A stretch of DNA of 37,318 bases from Marinitoga litoralis (GTDB lineage: Bacteria; Thermotogota; Thermotogae; Petrotogales; Petrotogaceae). The DNA lies in assembly GCF_016908145.1 (NCBI RefSeq), contig NZ_JAFBDI010000023.1, positions 1 through 37,318 of the forward strand, given 5' to 3'. A program made the position numbers and the translations under genes. Below are positions 23,889 to 32,769 of the stretch, in pieces (within the stretch, counting starts at the first letter, position 1; each line of letters begins with the position of its first letter). The notes under the pieces were generated by a model. It was given only the letters and a program-made list of their open reading frames with translations. It ran no database searches and was not told the origin of the DNA.

Positions 23889-24797
23889 TTATATTTTTGA
23901 TTTTTTCAACCAACCAATAACAATTGGACTTGCAATATATAATGATGAATATGTACCTACTACAACACCTACAGCTAATCCAAATGCAAATGGAGCAATT
24001 GCTTTTCCACCCCAAATTAATATTGGTAAAACTACTAAAAATGTTGTTAAAGATGTATTTATTGATCTTACAATAACTTCATTAATACTTATATTTACTA
24101 TTTCTTCAATGCTATTTTTACCTCTGTATTTTTTCATATTTTCCCTTATCTTATCATATACAACAATTGTATCATTTAATGAATAACCTGCTAAAGTTAA
24201 GAAAGCTGCAATTGCTGCTACGTTAATTTCAATATTAAACATTGAATAAAAACCCATAGTTATTAATATATCATGAGCTAATGCTAAAATTGCTCCAACA
24301 CCAAATGAAAATTTAAATCTCAATGTTATATATGCAAGTAATAATATTAATGAAATAATTACAGCATACCAAGCATATGATTTAATTTCTTCTGCAGCAT
24401 AACCTGAAACATCATTAAATTCTAAAAATTCTATTTTAACACCTTTTTCAGAAAATTTCGCTTTCATTTGATTAATTAACTCTTCTTTTAATGAAGTGTC
24501 TCCTGATAAAGAGTCTTTCAAAACAACAGAATATTGGAATAACTGTGTATTTTCAACATTTAAATTTTTTAATTTTGCAATTTTTGCTGTAGCATAATCT
24601 GATTTAATTGATGTTAAAATATCCCTCACTTCATTTACTTCTACTTCTTTATCTGAAGAAATTACAAATTCTGTTCCGCCTGCAAAGTCAACACCTAAAT
24701 TAAACCCTTTGGTGAAAACAAAAATCAAACTAGCTATTATTAATAACAATGATAAAAGAAGAAATACTTTTCTTTTTCCGACAAAATCAAACATCAT
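23889..24797 (-). CDS. secF: Protein translocase subunit SecF
   Basis: Inner-membrane partner of SecD that uses the ion gradient to help SecYEG release exported proteins. It has the N-terminal helix, then the SecF hallmark NLGVDFAGGTEF (~32-43), a periplasmic P1 domain (~45-130), and five more helices including YSLNDTIVVYDKIRENM and the final GVVVGTYSSLYIASPIV. At 302 residues it is normal. The first ATG overlaps the secD stop (ATGA) behind GAGGAGG, so translation is coupled; a second ATG follows directly. Last gene of the operon. Confidence 0.96.
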   Translation of the reverse strand: MMFDFVGKRKVFLLLSLLLIIASLIFVFTKGFNLGVDFAGGTEFVISSDKEVEVNEVRDILTSIKSDYATAKIAKLKNLNVENTQLFQYSVVLKDSLSGDTSLKEELINQMKAKFSEKGVKIEFLEFNDVSGYAAEEIKSYAWYAVIISLILLLAYITLRFKFSFGVGAILALAHDILITMGFYSMFNIEINVAAIAAFLTLAGYSLNDTIVVYDKIRENMKKYRGKNSIEEIVNISINEVIVRSINTSLTTFLVVLPILIWGGKAIAPFAFGLAVGVVVGTYSSLYIASPIVIGWLKKSKI

Positions 24798-26203
24798 TTT
24801 CCCTCCTCTGCAGCCGCTTTTTGATATTTTTTCACGTTTATTAGATGGCTTGTGGATTCAAGAATTGATCTTGAAACTACTAAATTAGTAAACATACTAC
24901 CTAAAGTACCAATAATCAATGTAATTGCAAATCCTCTAACTGTACCTGTAGCAAAGTAGTATAATACAACACCAGCTAATACTGTAGTTAAATTAGCATC
25001 AAATAATGTCCAGAATGCTTTATCAAAACCAAATCTAACGGCTGTTAAAGGAGGTCTTCCATGTCTCAATTCCTCTTTTATTCTTTCATAAATAATTACA
25101 TTACCATCCACCGTTGTACCAAAGGTTAAAATAATACCTGCAAGACCTGGTAATGTTAAAATTGCATTTGTTCCTGCTAATATCCCTAATAATAACATTG
25201 AGTTAAATAACAATGCTATATCAGCAACTACACCCATCCAACCATAGAAAAATACCATGTATATCATAACTATTGCTAAACCAATTAATCCAGCTTTTAT
25301 TATAGTTTCAACAACATCTCTACCTAATGTAGGACCTGTTGTCCTTTCTTGGAATTTAACTAAATCAACAGGTAAATTTCCAGCTTTAATTAAAGCAGCA
25401 ACATTTCTAGCTTCTTCAATTGATTGAATTCCAGTAATTTCCGCACTACCACCAGTTATTTTTTGATTTACTGTAGGAGCTATAATAACTCTATTATCTA
25501 AAATGATAGCTAATCTTTTTCCAATCAAATTACCAGTAACTAATTCAAATTTTTTGCTTCCTTGAGAACTGAATTTTAGATTAACTTTAAATCCTTGATC
25601 TCTTGTGTTAATGTCAGCATTTGCATCAATTACTTCAGCACCTGTAAATTCAAATGGTTCTGCTCCAAAAGTAAAGTATTTTTTTACTTTATACCATGTT
25701 GTTTCATCATACATGTCTCTCACATAATCATATAATTCTTCTTCATTACCATTAATTACAACATATTTATTTCTTGAAACATTTGGTTTCACATCTGATG
25801 TTTGAACTTCAATAACTTCAGCAAAATATAATTTACCTCTACTACCAATTAACTTTTCTGCTGTTTCAACATCTGTAATTCCTGGAATTTCAACACGAAC
25901 TCTAATTTTATTACCACTAACTACTTTTGTAACTACAGCTTCTGTATATCCAGCAGCATCTAATCTTTTTCTTAAAACTAAAATAACATTATCTATAATT
26001 TCGTTTGGATCGGTTCCTTCATCTAATTTCATATCGTATTCTAACATACTTCCGCCTTGAATATCCAAACCTAATTTAATGTTTGATAAATATTTTAACA
26101 CCCCAGAGTTTTCTACATTTTCATTTGATGGCCAAAAAAACATTAATAAGGCCGTTAGTATAACTAATACTGATATGATTACTCTAACTCTATGCGCTTT
26201 CAC
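24794..26203 (-). CDS. secD: Protein translocase subunit SecD
   Basis: Six-helix membrane protein with a large periplasmic P1 region, acting with SecF after SecA-driven export. Motif LGLDIQGGSMLEYDM (~43-57) follows the first helix. The P1 domain (~60-270) has the LIGSRGKLYF and NLPVDLVKF landmarks. The membrane part includes GIILTFGTTVDGNVIIYERIKEE and DANLTTVLAGVVLYYFATG. It has 469 residues, shorter than the 615-residue E. coli form but usual for Thermotogota and clostridia-like SecD. Start is GTG 26203 behind AAGGAGGTTGGTTTT. It lies 20 bases after yajC. Confidence 0.96.
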   Translation of the reverse strand: MKAHRVRVIISVLVILTALLMFFWPSNENVENSGVLKYLSNIKLGLDIQGGSMLEYDMKLDEGTDPNEIIDNVILVLRKRLDAAGYTEAVVTKVVSGNKIRVRVEIPGITDVETAEKLIGSRGKLYFAEVIEVQTSDVKPNVSRNKYVVINGNEEELYDYVRDMYDETTWYKVKKYFTFGAEPFEFTGAEVIDANADINTRDQGFKVNLKFSSQGSKKFELVTGNLIGKRLAIILDNRVIIAPTVNQKITGGSAEITGIQSIEEARNVAALIKAGNLPVDLVKFQERTTGPTLGRDVVETIIKAGLIGLAIVMIYMVFFYGWMGVVADIALLFNSMLLLGILAGTNAILTLPGLAGIILTFGTTVDGNVIIYERIKEELRHGRPPLTAVRFGFDKAFWTLFDANLTTVLAGVVLYYFATGTVRGFAITLIIGTLGSMFTNLVVSRSILESTSHLINVKKYQKAAAEEGK

Positions 26204-26223
26204 AAAACCAACCTCCTTGATAA

Positions 26224-26604
26224 TTACTTTTCTTCTTTTTCTTCTTTATTTGATTTGGATAAAATTGCAACTATTGAGCTTTTTGTAATATCTAATTCTG
26301 TTTTATCAGCAGTTCTTATTCTAACATAATCATTATTAATATTAACTATTTTTCCAACAATACCAGCTTGAGTTAATATTTTATCATCTTTTTTTAATTG
26401 AGATAACATATCTCTATGTTTTTTTTCTTGTCTTCTTTGAGGCATAATAATTAAAAAGTACATCATACCAAAAATTAAAATGAATGGAAATAATAAACTC
26501 CATATACTTCCAGTTGTTGCTGTTGCTGTATTAGCAGCTGTTTGTGGTGCTGCTGTTTCAGGTGGTCCAAAAAATAAAATGTTTGTTAAACTATAAAAAT
26601 TCAT
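26224..26604 (-). CDS. yajC: Preprotein translocase accessory subunit YajC
   Basis: Small single-helix membrane protein that associates with SecDF. The helix (IWSLLFPFILIFGMMYFLIIMPQRRQEKKHRDM, ~34-65) ending in MPQRRQ is the family signature. It is followed by the cytoplasmic LKKDDKILTQAGIVGKI...D domain. The N-terminus carries an Ala/Thr-rich stretch (~17-32) before the helix. 126 residues. ATG 26604 follows GGAGGTGAAGTTACT. First gene of yajC-secD-secF. Confidence 0.94.
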   Translation of the reverse strand: MNFYSLTNILFFGPPETAAPQTAANTATATTGSIWSLLFPFILIFGMMYFLIIMPQRRQEKKHRDMLSQLKKDDKILTQAGIVGKIVNINNDYVRIRTADKTELDITKSSIVAILSKSNKEEKEEK

Positions 26605-26639
26605 AGTAACTTCACCTCCAGATAATTTTTTCTTAGAAT

Positions 26640-26648
26640 ATTATAACA
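26640..26648 (-). promoter_or_regulatory. Promoter of yajC-secD-secF
   Basis: Minus strand extended -10 TGTTATAAT (26648-26640). TTTCCA at 26669-26664 is 18 bases further upstream as a weak -35. It overlaps back-to-back with the promoter of the plus-strand coiled-coil/zapA operon. Confidence 0.6.
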
Positions 26649-26675
26649 CAGTTTTGTGATTTATGGAAATTTTTA

Positions 26676-26684
26676 TGATATAAT
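26676..26684 (+). promoter_or_regulatory. Promoter of the coiled-coil/zapA/murI operon
   Basis: Extended -10 TGATATAAT (TATAAT at 26679-26684). A TTGTGA at 26654-26659 is a weak -35 with long (19-base) spacing. The leader would be about 60 bases. It is divergent from, and interleaved with, the yajC promoter. Confidence 0.6.
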
Positions 26685-26749
26685 TATAAAGGAAAATTTT
26701 TTTCTTATATAGAAAAACTAATAAAATAAAAAATCAAGGGGGTATTAAG

Positions 26750-27073
26750 ATGGATTTATTAAAAGAGTTAGAAAGTATTATCAACAACCTTACAAATAAG
26801 TATAACCAAGTAAAAGAAGAAAAAGAAAAATTAAAAAAGGAAAATGAAGAATTATATACTGAATATGAAAATATTACAAGAGAAAGAGATCTATTAAAAA
26901 CTCAAATAGAAGAATTTAAAAAGAATGAAGAAGAAATGAAAAAATATATTCAAGATATTAATTTGAAATTAAAAGAAATATTAGGTGATGAAATTACAGA
27001 AAATCCTGTAGAAAAAATTGAAAACAATTCAAATGACAACGAAGAATTAACATATGAAGAACCTAAATGGTAA
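26750..27073 (+). CDS. Coiled-coil protein, ZapB-like (unassigned)
   Basis: A 107-residue, highly charged protein. Residues ~1-78 form an almost unbroken heptad-patterned coiled coil (LNNL..KY.QVKEEKEKLKKENEEL..., RDLLKTQIEEF). The tail is acidic and ends in EEPKW. Coiled coils cannot be assigned by sequence alone. It sits 21 bases upstream of zapA, and its length and shape resemble ZapB, which bridges ZapA and the chromosome in E. coli, so a divisome role is plausible. ATG follows AAGGGGGT. First gene of the operon. Confidence 0.7.
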   Translation: MDLLKELESIINNLTNKYNQVKEEKEKLKKENEELYTEYENITRERDLLKTQIEEFKKNEEEMKKYIQDINLKLKEILGDEITENPVEKIENNSNDNEELTYEEPKW

Positions 27074-27094
27074 TAAAATTTAGGCGGTGTATTT

Positions 27095-27364
27095 ATGGGA
27101 GACAGGAAATCTAAACGTATTTACTTTGATTTAATGGGTAAAAAATATGATTTCATTACAGATGAGCCTGAAGAAGTAGTAAATGAAATACTTGAAAATA
27201 TAAAAGCAAATGTTGAAGATATATATTCTAAGATGAACAATCCTGATATTGTTCATATTCTTTTATACTTATTATTAAATGAGAATCTAGAAAAAATAGA
27301 AATGAAAAATGGGTTGAAAAATTTAATAGAAAAAGCAAACACTGTCTCCCATAATAAAGGTTAA
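27095..27364 (+). CDS. zapA: Cell division protein ZapA
   Basis: Small protein that bundles FtsZ filaments. The N-terminal RIYFDLMGKKYDFITDEPEEVVNEILENI is the ZapA head domain (the usual start is V.I.G..Y.I....E.....), and the helical C-terminus (LLNENLEKIEMKNGLKNLIEKA) is the dimerising coil. It is 89 residues, typical. ATG follows AGGCGGTGTATTT. It lies between the coiled-coil gene and murI. Confidence 0.8.
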   Translation: MGDRKSKRIYFDLMGKKYDFITDEPEEVVNEILENIKANVEDIYSKMNNPDIVHILLYLLLNENLEKIEMKNGLKNLIEKANTVSHNKG

Positions 27365-27379
27365 TTGGTGGTGTATTAA

Positions 27380-28159
27380 ATGAAAATAGGTTTTTTCGAT
27401 TCCGGAATAGGCGGTTTAACCGTTTTAAAAAAGGTGGTCAATACCTTTAAAGGCCACCATTATTTCTATTTTGGAGATACTTTGAACGTGCCATATGGAT
27501 CTAAACCAATAGAAAAAATTATTAATATATTAAAAGAATTATTCCATTTCTATGAAGAAAATGGGATAGATATTGTTGTAGCTGCTTGCAATACCTCTGA
27601 TTCTCTTATTCTTAGAAATTATATTGATATTAGAAAATATAATTTTAATTATATAAGTATTTTAGAAAATGCAGTTTCTCAAATAAATGAGAGAGATAAA
27701 GTGCTACTTCTTGCTACTGAAAACACAGTAAGAACAGGTACATATAGAGAATTATTAGTTTCAAAAAAAGCTACTGTAAATGAAATTGCATGTCCATTAT
27801 TCGTACCTTTAATTGAAGAAGGAATTTGGCATGGCCCTATTGCAGAGTCCATAGTAAATTTTTATTTAAAAAATCAAAAATCATATGATAAAATTATTTT
27901 GGGTTGTACTCATTACCCAATTTTAGATAAACATATAAAAAAGGTTGTTAAAGGAAATATTATTGATCCTGCTGATGGAATAGTAGAAACGCTTAAAAAT
28001 TATATTTCTATAAAAAATGATAATCCTAAAATTGACTTTTATGTTTCTGGAAACATAAATAAATTTATACATAATACAGAAAGAATATTAGGAAAAAACA
28101 CTTTTGATATTTCATATAAAAACCTTGTTTTAGGAGAAAGTGGTGTGATTCCATGGTAG
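27380..28159 (+). CDS. murI: Glutamate racemase
   Basis: Makes D-glutamate for peptidoglycan. Both catalytic cysteines are present: Cys70 in VAACNTSD and Cys176 in LGCTHYP. The N-terminal GFFDSGIGGLTVLK and FGDTLNVPYGSKP are family signatures. 259 residues. ATG follows GGTGGTGTATTAA, 15 bases after zapA. Its last seven bases overlap rapZ, which suggests coupling. Confidence 0.95.
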   Translation: MKIGFFDSGIGGLTVLKKVVNTFKGHHYFYFGDTLNVPYGSKPIEKIINILKELFHFYEENGIDIVVAACNTSDSLILRNYIDIRKYNFNYISILENAVSQINERDKVLLLATENTVRTGTYRELLVSKKATVNEIACPLFVPLIEEGIWHGPIAESIVNFYLKNQKSYDKIILGCTHYPILDKHIKKVVKGNIIDPADGIVETLKNYISIKNDNPKIDFYVSGNINKFIHNTERILGKNTFDISYKNLVLGESGVIPW

Positions 28160-29025
28160 AACAAAGAAAATTATTATTAATTACAGGTTTATCTGGTGCA
28201 GGAAAAACAACTATACTAAAAATATTAGAAGATATAAATTATTATACTATTGATAACATACCCCCTCATTTAATAGAGGACTTTATTACAATGCTTTTAA
28301 ATAGCACTGAAATAAATAATATTGCTTTTGTAAGTGATATTAGATGGAAGGACTCAGAAAAACTTAAAAATGAAATATTAAAAATAAAAGGGAAATTCAA
28401 AAACATGAATGTAGATTTCAAAATAATATTTCTAGATTCTTCACAAGAAACTATAAAAAATAGGTTTATGAAATCTAGAAGAGGTCACCCTCTCCAAAGT
28501 AATTATATCTCTTTAGATGAAGCAATTGAAAACGAAATAGAATTAATGACTCCAATAAAGGAATTATCCGATTATATTATAGATACTACAAATTTGGAAC
28601 CATCTAATTTTAGAGAAAAAATTTTAGAAATATTAAGCGAAAAAAAAGCTAATAATACTAAAATAAACATAATGAGCTTTGGTTTCAAATATCTTCCTCC
28701 GCATGATTTAGATTATATGTTTGATGTTAGATTTTTACCCAACCCATATTATATAAAAGAATTATATATTAAAACTGGAAAAGATAGTGAAATTATAGAA
28801 TATTTAGAACATTTTGATGAAACAAAAGAAACTATTGAATCAATATATAATTTAATTACTAAAATTCAAAAATGGTATTCTTCAACTGGAAGGGTATCAA
28901 TAAACGTTGGTATCGGATGTACTGGTGGAAGACATCGTTCTGTATACGTTGCAGAAAAATTATATAATCTATTAAAAGAAAATAATTACAATGTCTCTAT
29001 TTCTCATAGAGATATTGAAAGGTGA
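28153..29025 (+). CDS. rapZ: RNase adapter / nucleotide-binding protein RapZ
   Basis: P-loop protein (YvcJ/RapZ family). In E. coli it targets RNase E to GlmZ small RNA to control amino-sugar synthesis; in Bacillus the homologue binds nucleotides. Walker A GLSGAGKTT at 12-20, YTIDNIPP at ~31-38, and the C-terminal ligand-binding domain with DVRFLPNPYY and GCTGGRHRSV are intact. 290 residues. Starts at ATG 28153 inside the murI end and ends 4 bases before whiA. In many Gram-positive bacteria yvcK/glmR lies between rapZ and whiA; here it is absent. Confidence 0.93.
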   Translation: MVEQRKLLLITGLSGAGKTTILKILEDINYYTIDNIPPHLIEDFITMLLNSTEINNIAFVSDIRWKDSEKLKNEILKIKGKFKNMNVDFKIIFLDSSQETIKNRFMKSRRGHPLQSNYISLDEAIENEIELMTPIKELSDYIIDTTNLEPSNFREKILEILSEKKANNTKINIMSFGFKYLPPHDLDYMFDVRFLPNPYYIKELYIKTGKDSEIIEYLEHFDETKETIESIYNLITKIQKWYSSTGRVSINVGIGCTGGRHRSVYVAEKLYNLLKENNYNVSISHRDIER

Positions 29026-29029
29026 TATT

Positions 29030-29947
29030 ATGTCTTTATTTTCAGAAAAGGTTAAATTAGAATTAGTTAACGCGAAAATAGACTATCCTGAAATAGAACT
29101 TTTTGGTTTTATCAAAGGCAAGGGAAGTTTTGTAATTAATGGAGATCAATATTTTTTAAAATTATCTGTATCTTCGATGAATACTTTAAAGCGTGTATAC
29201 AAAATATCAAAAGAACTATTTGAGGAATGGATTACAACATACATTAAAGTTGAAAAAAGATTAAAATTAGGTAGAATGGGTGAGTTATATTTTAACTTAA
29301 TGCATGCAAAAATTGTTTTTGATGACAAAAAAATTGATATTTTTTCCGATAAATTACCTTTGTATATTTCCTCTGATCCGTATCTTTTTGGAATTTTTTT
29401 TAGAGGTTTATTTTTAAGTTGTGGGTCAGTTTCTATTACAAAAAATTATCATTTTGAAATTTTTTCTGATTTTACAGAGGATTTTGCTCAAATGATAATA
29501 AAAATTTTACATAATCTTATAGGAATAAAAGCTAATTATATAAATAAAAATAATAAAATAAAGATATACATAAAATCTTCTAATGATATAATGAATGTAT
29601 TGGAACTGATAGGAGCACACAATTCTGCTGAAGAAATTTCCAATATCATTAAAGTTCGCGAATTGAAAAGCAACGTATCGCGAACATTTAATTTTATCAC
29701 CGCAAACGCTTCAAAAACAGCTGAAAGCGCATCAAAACAAATAGAAGATATTGAACTGATAATTAAAAACAATTTATTTGAAGAATTACCTAATGATTTG
29801 AAAGAAATAGCTATGTATAGATTAGAAAATGAAAGTGATAGCTTAAGCGAAATGGCAGAAAATTTAAATTTATCAAAATCTACATTATATTATAAATTAA
29901 AAAAAATTGAAAAACTTGCAAAAGAAATTAGAGGTGAAGAAAAATGA
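29030..29947 (+). CDS. whiA: WhiA-family DNA-binding regulator
   Basis: WhiA joins a LAGLIDADG homing-endonuclease-like N-terminal domain (non-cutting) to a C-terminal helix-turn-helix. Here the LAGLIDADG-like repeats are around PYLFGIFFRGLFLSCGSVS (~115-133). The HTH SLSEMAENLNLSKSTLYYKLKKIEKLA is at ~275-301, and the ASKTAESASKQIEDIELI linker is typical. I start it at ATG 29030 behind GAAAGGTGATATT, giving 305 residues; an upstream in-frame start at 28991 lies inside rapZ. It overlaps nrdR as ATGA. In other bacteria WhiA influences division and chromosome segregation, fitting its place downstream of zapA. Confidence 0.9.
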   Translation: MSLFSEKVKLELVNAKIDYPEIELFGFIKGKGSFVINGDQYFLKLSVSSMNTLKRVYKISKELFEEWITTYIKVEKRLKLGRMGELYFNLMHAKIVFDDKKIDIFSDKLPLYISSDPYLFGIFFRGLFLSCGSVSITKNYHFEIFSDFTEDFAQMIIKILHNLIGIKANYINKNNKIKIYIKSSNDIMNVLELIGAHNSAEEISNIIKVRELKSNVSRTFNFITANASKTAESASKQIEDIELIIKNNLFEELPNDLKEIAMYRLENESDSLSEMAENLNLSKSTLYYKLKKIEKLAKEIRGEEK

Positions 29948-30399
29948 AATGCCCATATTGTGGACATGATGAAACTAAGGTATTAGATTCAAGAACTATT
30001 GCCGAGGGAACAGTTACCAGAAGAAGAAGAGAATGTTTAAAATGCAATAGTAGATTTACTACATATGAAAGATATGAAACACATAAAATATTTGTAATTA
30101 AAAAAAATGGCCAAAGAGAATTATTTGATAGAAAAAAAATATTAAACGGTTTAATAAAAGCATGTTATAAAAGAGCTATCAGTTATGAGGATATTGAAAA
30201 TATTGCCGCCCAAATTGAAGAAAATATTAGAAAATTAGGAGTTTCTGAAATTGAAAGTGTTAAAATTGGTGATATGGTAATGAATGAGCTTAAAAAAATT
30301 GACCATGTTGCATATGTTAGATTCGCTTCTGTATATAAGGAATTTGGAGATTTAGATCATTTTATAAAAATAATAAATGATTTGAAAAAAAAAGATTAA
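29944..30399 (+). CDS. nrdR: Transcriptional repressor NrdR
   Basis: Zinc-ribbon/ATP-cone repressor of ribonucleotide reductase genes, reading dNTP/ATP levels. The zinc ribbon CPYCGHDETKVLDSR...RRRRECLKC is at 3-34, followed by FTTYER, and the ATP-cone domain spans ~49-139 (VIKKNGQRELFDRKKILNGLIKAC). 151 residues, normal. Its ATG overlaps the whiA stop. I did not find NrdR-box pairs in the window. Confidence 0.96.
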   Translation: MKCPYCGHDETKVLDSRTIAEGTVTRRRRECLKCNSRFTTYERYETHKIFVIKKNGQRELFDRKKILNGLIKACYKRAISYEDIENIAAQIEENIRKLGVSEIESVKIGDMVMNELKKIDHVAYVRFASVYKEFGDLDHFIKIINDLKKKD

Positions 30400-30414
30400 T
30401 AAGGAGGTTTAAAT

Positions 30415-30915
30415 ATGGTTCCAGGCGAAAAAATACAATTAACAAAGGAAGGTTATGAAAATCTTTTAAAAGAAAAAGAAATTTTAAAGAAAAGATTAAT
30501 GACAGAAATCGCTGAAAGAATTAAGGAAGCTAGAGAATTAGGTGACTTATCTGAAAATAGTGAGTATGAAGAAGCAAAAAACGAACAAGGTAAAATTGAT
30601 TCTAGAATAAAAGAAATAGATTATATATTAGATAATGCAGAAGTTATTGATGAATCTGAAAGCAATAGTGATGAAGTGAATTTAGGAAATACTGTAATTG
30701 TTAAAGACTTAAAGAAAAATATTGAAGAAACATATAAAATTGTTAACTCACAAGAAGCAGATATATTCTCTAACCCTAAAAAAATTAGTTCTGAATCTCC
30801 TTTAGGAAAATCATTATTAAAAAAGAGAATTGGAGATAGAATAAAATTTAAAACCCCTTCTAACGTGGAAAGAGAATTAGAAATATTAGCTATTTTAAAA
30901 TATGGAGGTGCTTGA
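30415..30915 (+). CDS. greA: Transcript cleavage/elongation factor GreA
   Basis: Rescues backtracked RNA polymerase by stimulating cleavage of the nascent RNA 3' end. The N-terminal coiled coil carries the acidic tip [17 protein letters not shown] (~39-55, Asp and Glu essential). The C-terminal FKBP-like domain contains [17 protein letters not shown]. 166 residues, slightly longer than the usual ~158. ATG follows AAGGAGGTTTAAAT. It ends one base before lysS. Confidence 0.95.
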   Translation: MVPGEKIQLTKEGYENLLKEKEILKKRLMTEIAERIKEARELGDLSENSEYEEAKNEQGKIDSRIKEIDYILDNAEVIDESESNSDEVNLGNTVIVKDLKKNIEETYKIVNSQEADIFSNPKKISSESPLGKSLLKKRIGDRIKFKTPSNVERELEILAILKYGGA

Positions 30916-30916
30916 G

Positions 30917-32416
30917 TTGAGCGATTTAAGAGATCAAAGATTAAAATTAATTGAAGAAATTAGAAACGAAGGAAGAAACCCTTATCCTTATAGATTTGAA
31001 AAAGAAATGAAAGTTGAAGAGATTAAAGAAAAATATAATAATATAGCTGATGGAGAATTAATTGAAAATGACGTTTTTAAATTTGCTGGTAGAGTAATGT
31101 CTATTAGGAAACACGGTAAATCTGCTTTTATAGTTTTAAAAGATGATACTGGAAGAATACAAGCTTATATTAGAAAGGATAAAGTTCCAGAAGGAAAATT
31201 TGATGAATTTAAAAAATACATGGATATTGGTGATTGGGTTGGATTAGAAGGTTTTCCTTTTAAAACTCATACTGGTGAATTAACATTATTAGTTTTAGAC
31301 TTTGAAATATTATCAAAGGCATTAAGACCATTACCAGAAAAATGGCACGGATTAAAAGATAGAGAAGTAAAGTATAGACAAAGATATGTTGATATGATAG
31401 CTAATGATGAAAGTTTAAAAACTTTTGTTACTAGATTTAAAGCTATAAGATATATTAGAGAATTCTTACATTCAAAAGGTTTCCTTGAAGTAGAAACACC
31501 TGTTTTACACCCGATTTTAGGTGGAGCTAATGCTAGACCATTCATAACTCATCTAAATGTATATGATGTAGATATGTATTTAAGAATTGCTCCTGAATTA
31601 TACTTAAAGAGATTAGTTGTTGGTGGATTAGAAAAAGTATTTGAAATTGGAAAAAACTTTAGAAACGAAGGTGTTTCATACAAACACAATCCTGAATTTA
31701 CTATGATGGAATTATACCAAGCATATGCAGATTACACAGATATGATGAAATTAACTGAAGATGTATTATCTTATGTTGTTGAAAAAATACACGGTACTAC
31801 TAAGATAGTTTATGATGGTGTTGAAATTGATTTCAAACCTCCTTTCAAAAGAGTTAAAATGAGAGATTTTATAAAAGAACATTTGGGTGTTGATATTTTA
31901 GAAGATCCTGATGAAAAATTAGTAGAAGTATTAAAAGCAAATGGTGTTGAAATAGCTGTTGAAGATAAAGGACATTATATCGATGAATTATGGTCTTTAG
32001 TTGAACATCATATTGTACAACCAACATTTGTTCTAGAACATCCAGTTGAAATATCTCCATTAGCAAAAAGACATAGAGAAGATCCAAGAGTTACAGAAAG
32101 GTTCGAATTGATAATTTATGGAAGAGAATTAGCAAACGCATTTAGTGAATTAAATGACCCAGTTGATCAATTAGAAAGATTTAAAAAACAAGTTGAATTA
32201 AAAGATAAAGGTGACGAAGAAGCTCAAATGATGGACTTAGATTTTGTCAGAGCATTAGAATATGGATTGCCTCCAACTGGTGGTTTAGGTATTGGTATTG
32301 ATAGATTTGTAATGTTCTTAACAAATGCTGAAACTATTAGAGATGTTATTGCTTTTCCTATTGTTAAACCTATGAAATTTGAAGATGAAGAAAATTTATT
32401 TGAATCTGATGAATAA
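30917..32416 (+). CDS. lysS: Lysyl-tRNA synthetase, class II
   Basis: Charges tRNA-Lys. The N-terminal OB anticodon-binding domain ([23 protein letters not shown]) precedes class II motif 1 ([21 protein letters not shown]), motif 2 ([26 protein letters not shown]) and motif 3 ([13 protein letters not shown]). I start it at TTG 30917, eight bases after GGAGG at 30904-30908. The in-frame ATG at 30902 is that ribosome site itself and lies in the greA end. This gives 499 residues. Last gene of the zapA-murI-...-lysS run. The 98 bases after it carry no obvious hairpin terminator. Confidence 0.96.
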   Translation: MSDLRDQRLKLIEEIRNEGRNPYPYRFEKEMKVEEIKEKYNNIADGELIENDVFKFAGRVMSIRKHGKSAFIVLKDDTGRIQAYIRKDKVPEGKFDEFKKYMDIGDWVGLEGFPFKTHTGELTLLVLDFEILSKALRPLPEKWHGLKDREVKYRQRYVDMIANDESLKTFVTRFKAIRYIREFLHSKGFLEVETPVLHPILGGANARPFITHLNVYDVDMYLRIAPELYLKRLVVGGLEKVFEIGKNFRNEGVSYKHNPEFTMMELYQAYADYTDMMKLTEDVLSYVVEKIHGTTKIVYDGVEIDFKPPFKRVKMRDFIKEHLGVDILEDPDEKLVEVLKANGVEIAVEDKGHYIDELWSLVEHHIVQPTFVLEHPVEISPLAKRHREDPRVTERFELIIYGRELANAFSELNDPVDQLERFKKQVELKDKGDEEAQMMDLDFVRALEYGLPPTGGLGIGIDRFVMFLTNAETIRDVIAFPIVKPMKFEDEENLFESDE

Positions 32417-32454
32417 TTTTAACTTTTTTTAAATATTAAATTCATCTTTATGTA

Positions 32455-32460
32455 TATAAT
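32455..32460 (+). promoter_or_regulatory. Likely -10 of rpmB
   Basis: TATAAT in TGTATATAATATAC, 55 bases before the rpmB ATG in an otherwise AT-rich gap. No clear -35 hexamer. Plausible because rpmB is spaced 98 bases from lysS. Confidence 0.4.
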
Positions 32461-32514
32461 ATACTAGGTACAAAATATAAAATAATAATTAAAATATATA
32501 GGAGGCTGATTAAA

Positions 32515-32709
32515 ATGGCTAGAGTTTGTGAAGTTTGCGGAAAAAGACCAACAGCAGGAAATAGCGTAGCACACTCAAAAGTAACTACAAGAAGATGGTG
32601 GAAACCTAATATTCAAAAAGTTAAAGTTTTATTAGAAGATGGAACTGTAAAAAGAATGAATGTATGTACAAGCTGTTTAAAAGCTGGAAAAGTTAAAAGA
32701 GCAATATAA
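32515..32709 (+). CDS. rpmB: 50S ribosomal protein L28
   Basis: Large-subunit ribosomal protein. The N-terminal [20 protein letters not shown] and ...[13 protein letters not shown] are L28 signatures. It keeps the zinc-ribbon cysteines CEVCG (6, 9) and CTSC (52, 55), so it is the zinc-binding (C+) form. 64 residues. ATG follows a strong AGGAGGCTGATTAAA. Monocistronic, with its own terminator. Confidence 0.96.
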   Translation: MARVCEVCGKRPTAGNSVAHSKVTTRRWWKPNIQKVKVLLEDGTVKRMNVCTSCLKAGKVKRAI

Positions 32710-32711
32710 TT

Positions 32712-32738
32712 AAAGCGCCGAATGGCGCTTTTTTGTTT
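32712..32738 (+). terminator. Intrinsic terminator of rpmB
   Basis: AAAGCGCC (32712-32719), loop GAAT, GGCGCTTT (32724-32731), then TTTTGTTT. Immediately follows the rpmB stop. Confidence 0.9.
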
Positions 32739-32742
32739 AATA

Positions 32743-32751
32743 TGTTATAAT
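32743..32751 (+). promoter_or_regulatory. Promoter of dnaE-like gene
   Basis: Extended -10 TGTTATAAT (TATAAT 32746-32751) right after the rpmB terminator. The start would be near 32757, leaving a leader of only about a dozen bases that is nearly all ribosome site (GAGGTGAT). Confidence 0.5.
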
Positions 32752-32769
32752 ATTTTAGAGGTGATAATT

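Noticed and set aside
32722-32769. In-frame ATG upstream of dnaE that would add 16 residues
   Set aside because: It lies inside the rpmB terminator hairpin, has no ribosome site, and TTG 32770 has GAGGTGAT at the right spacing.
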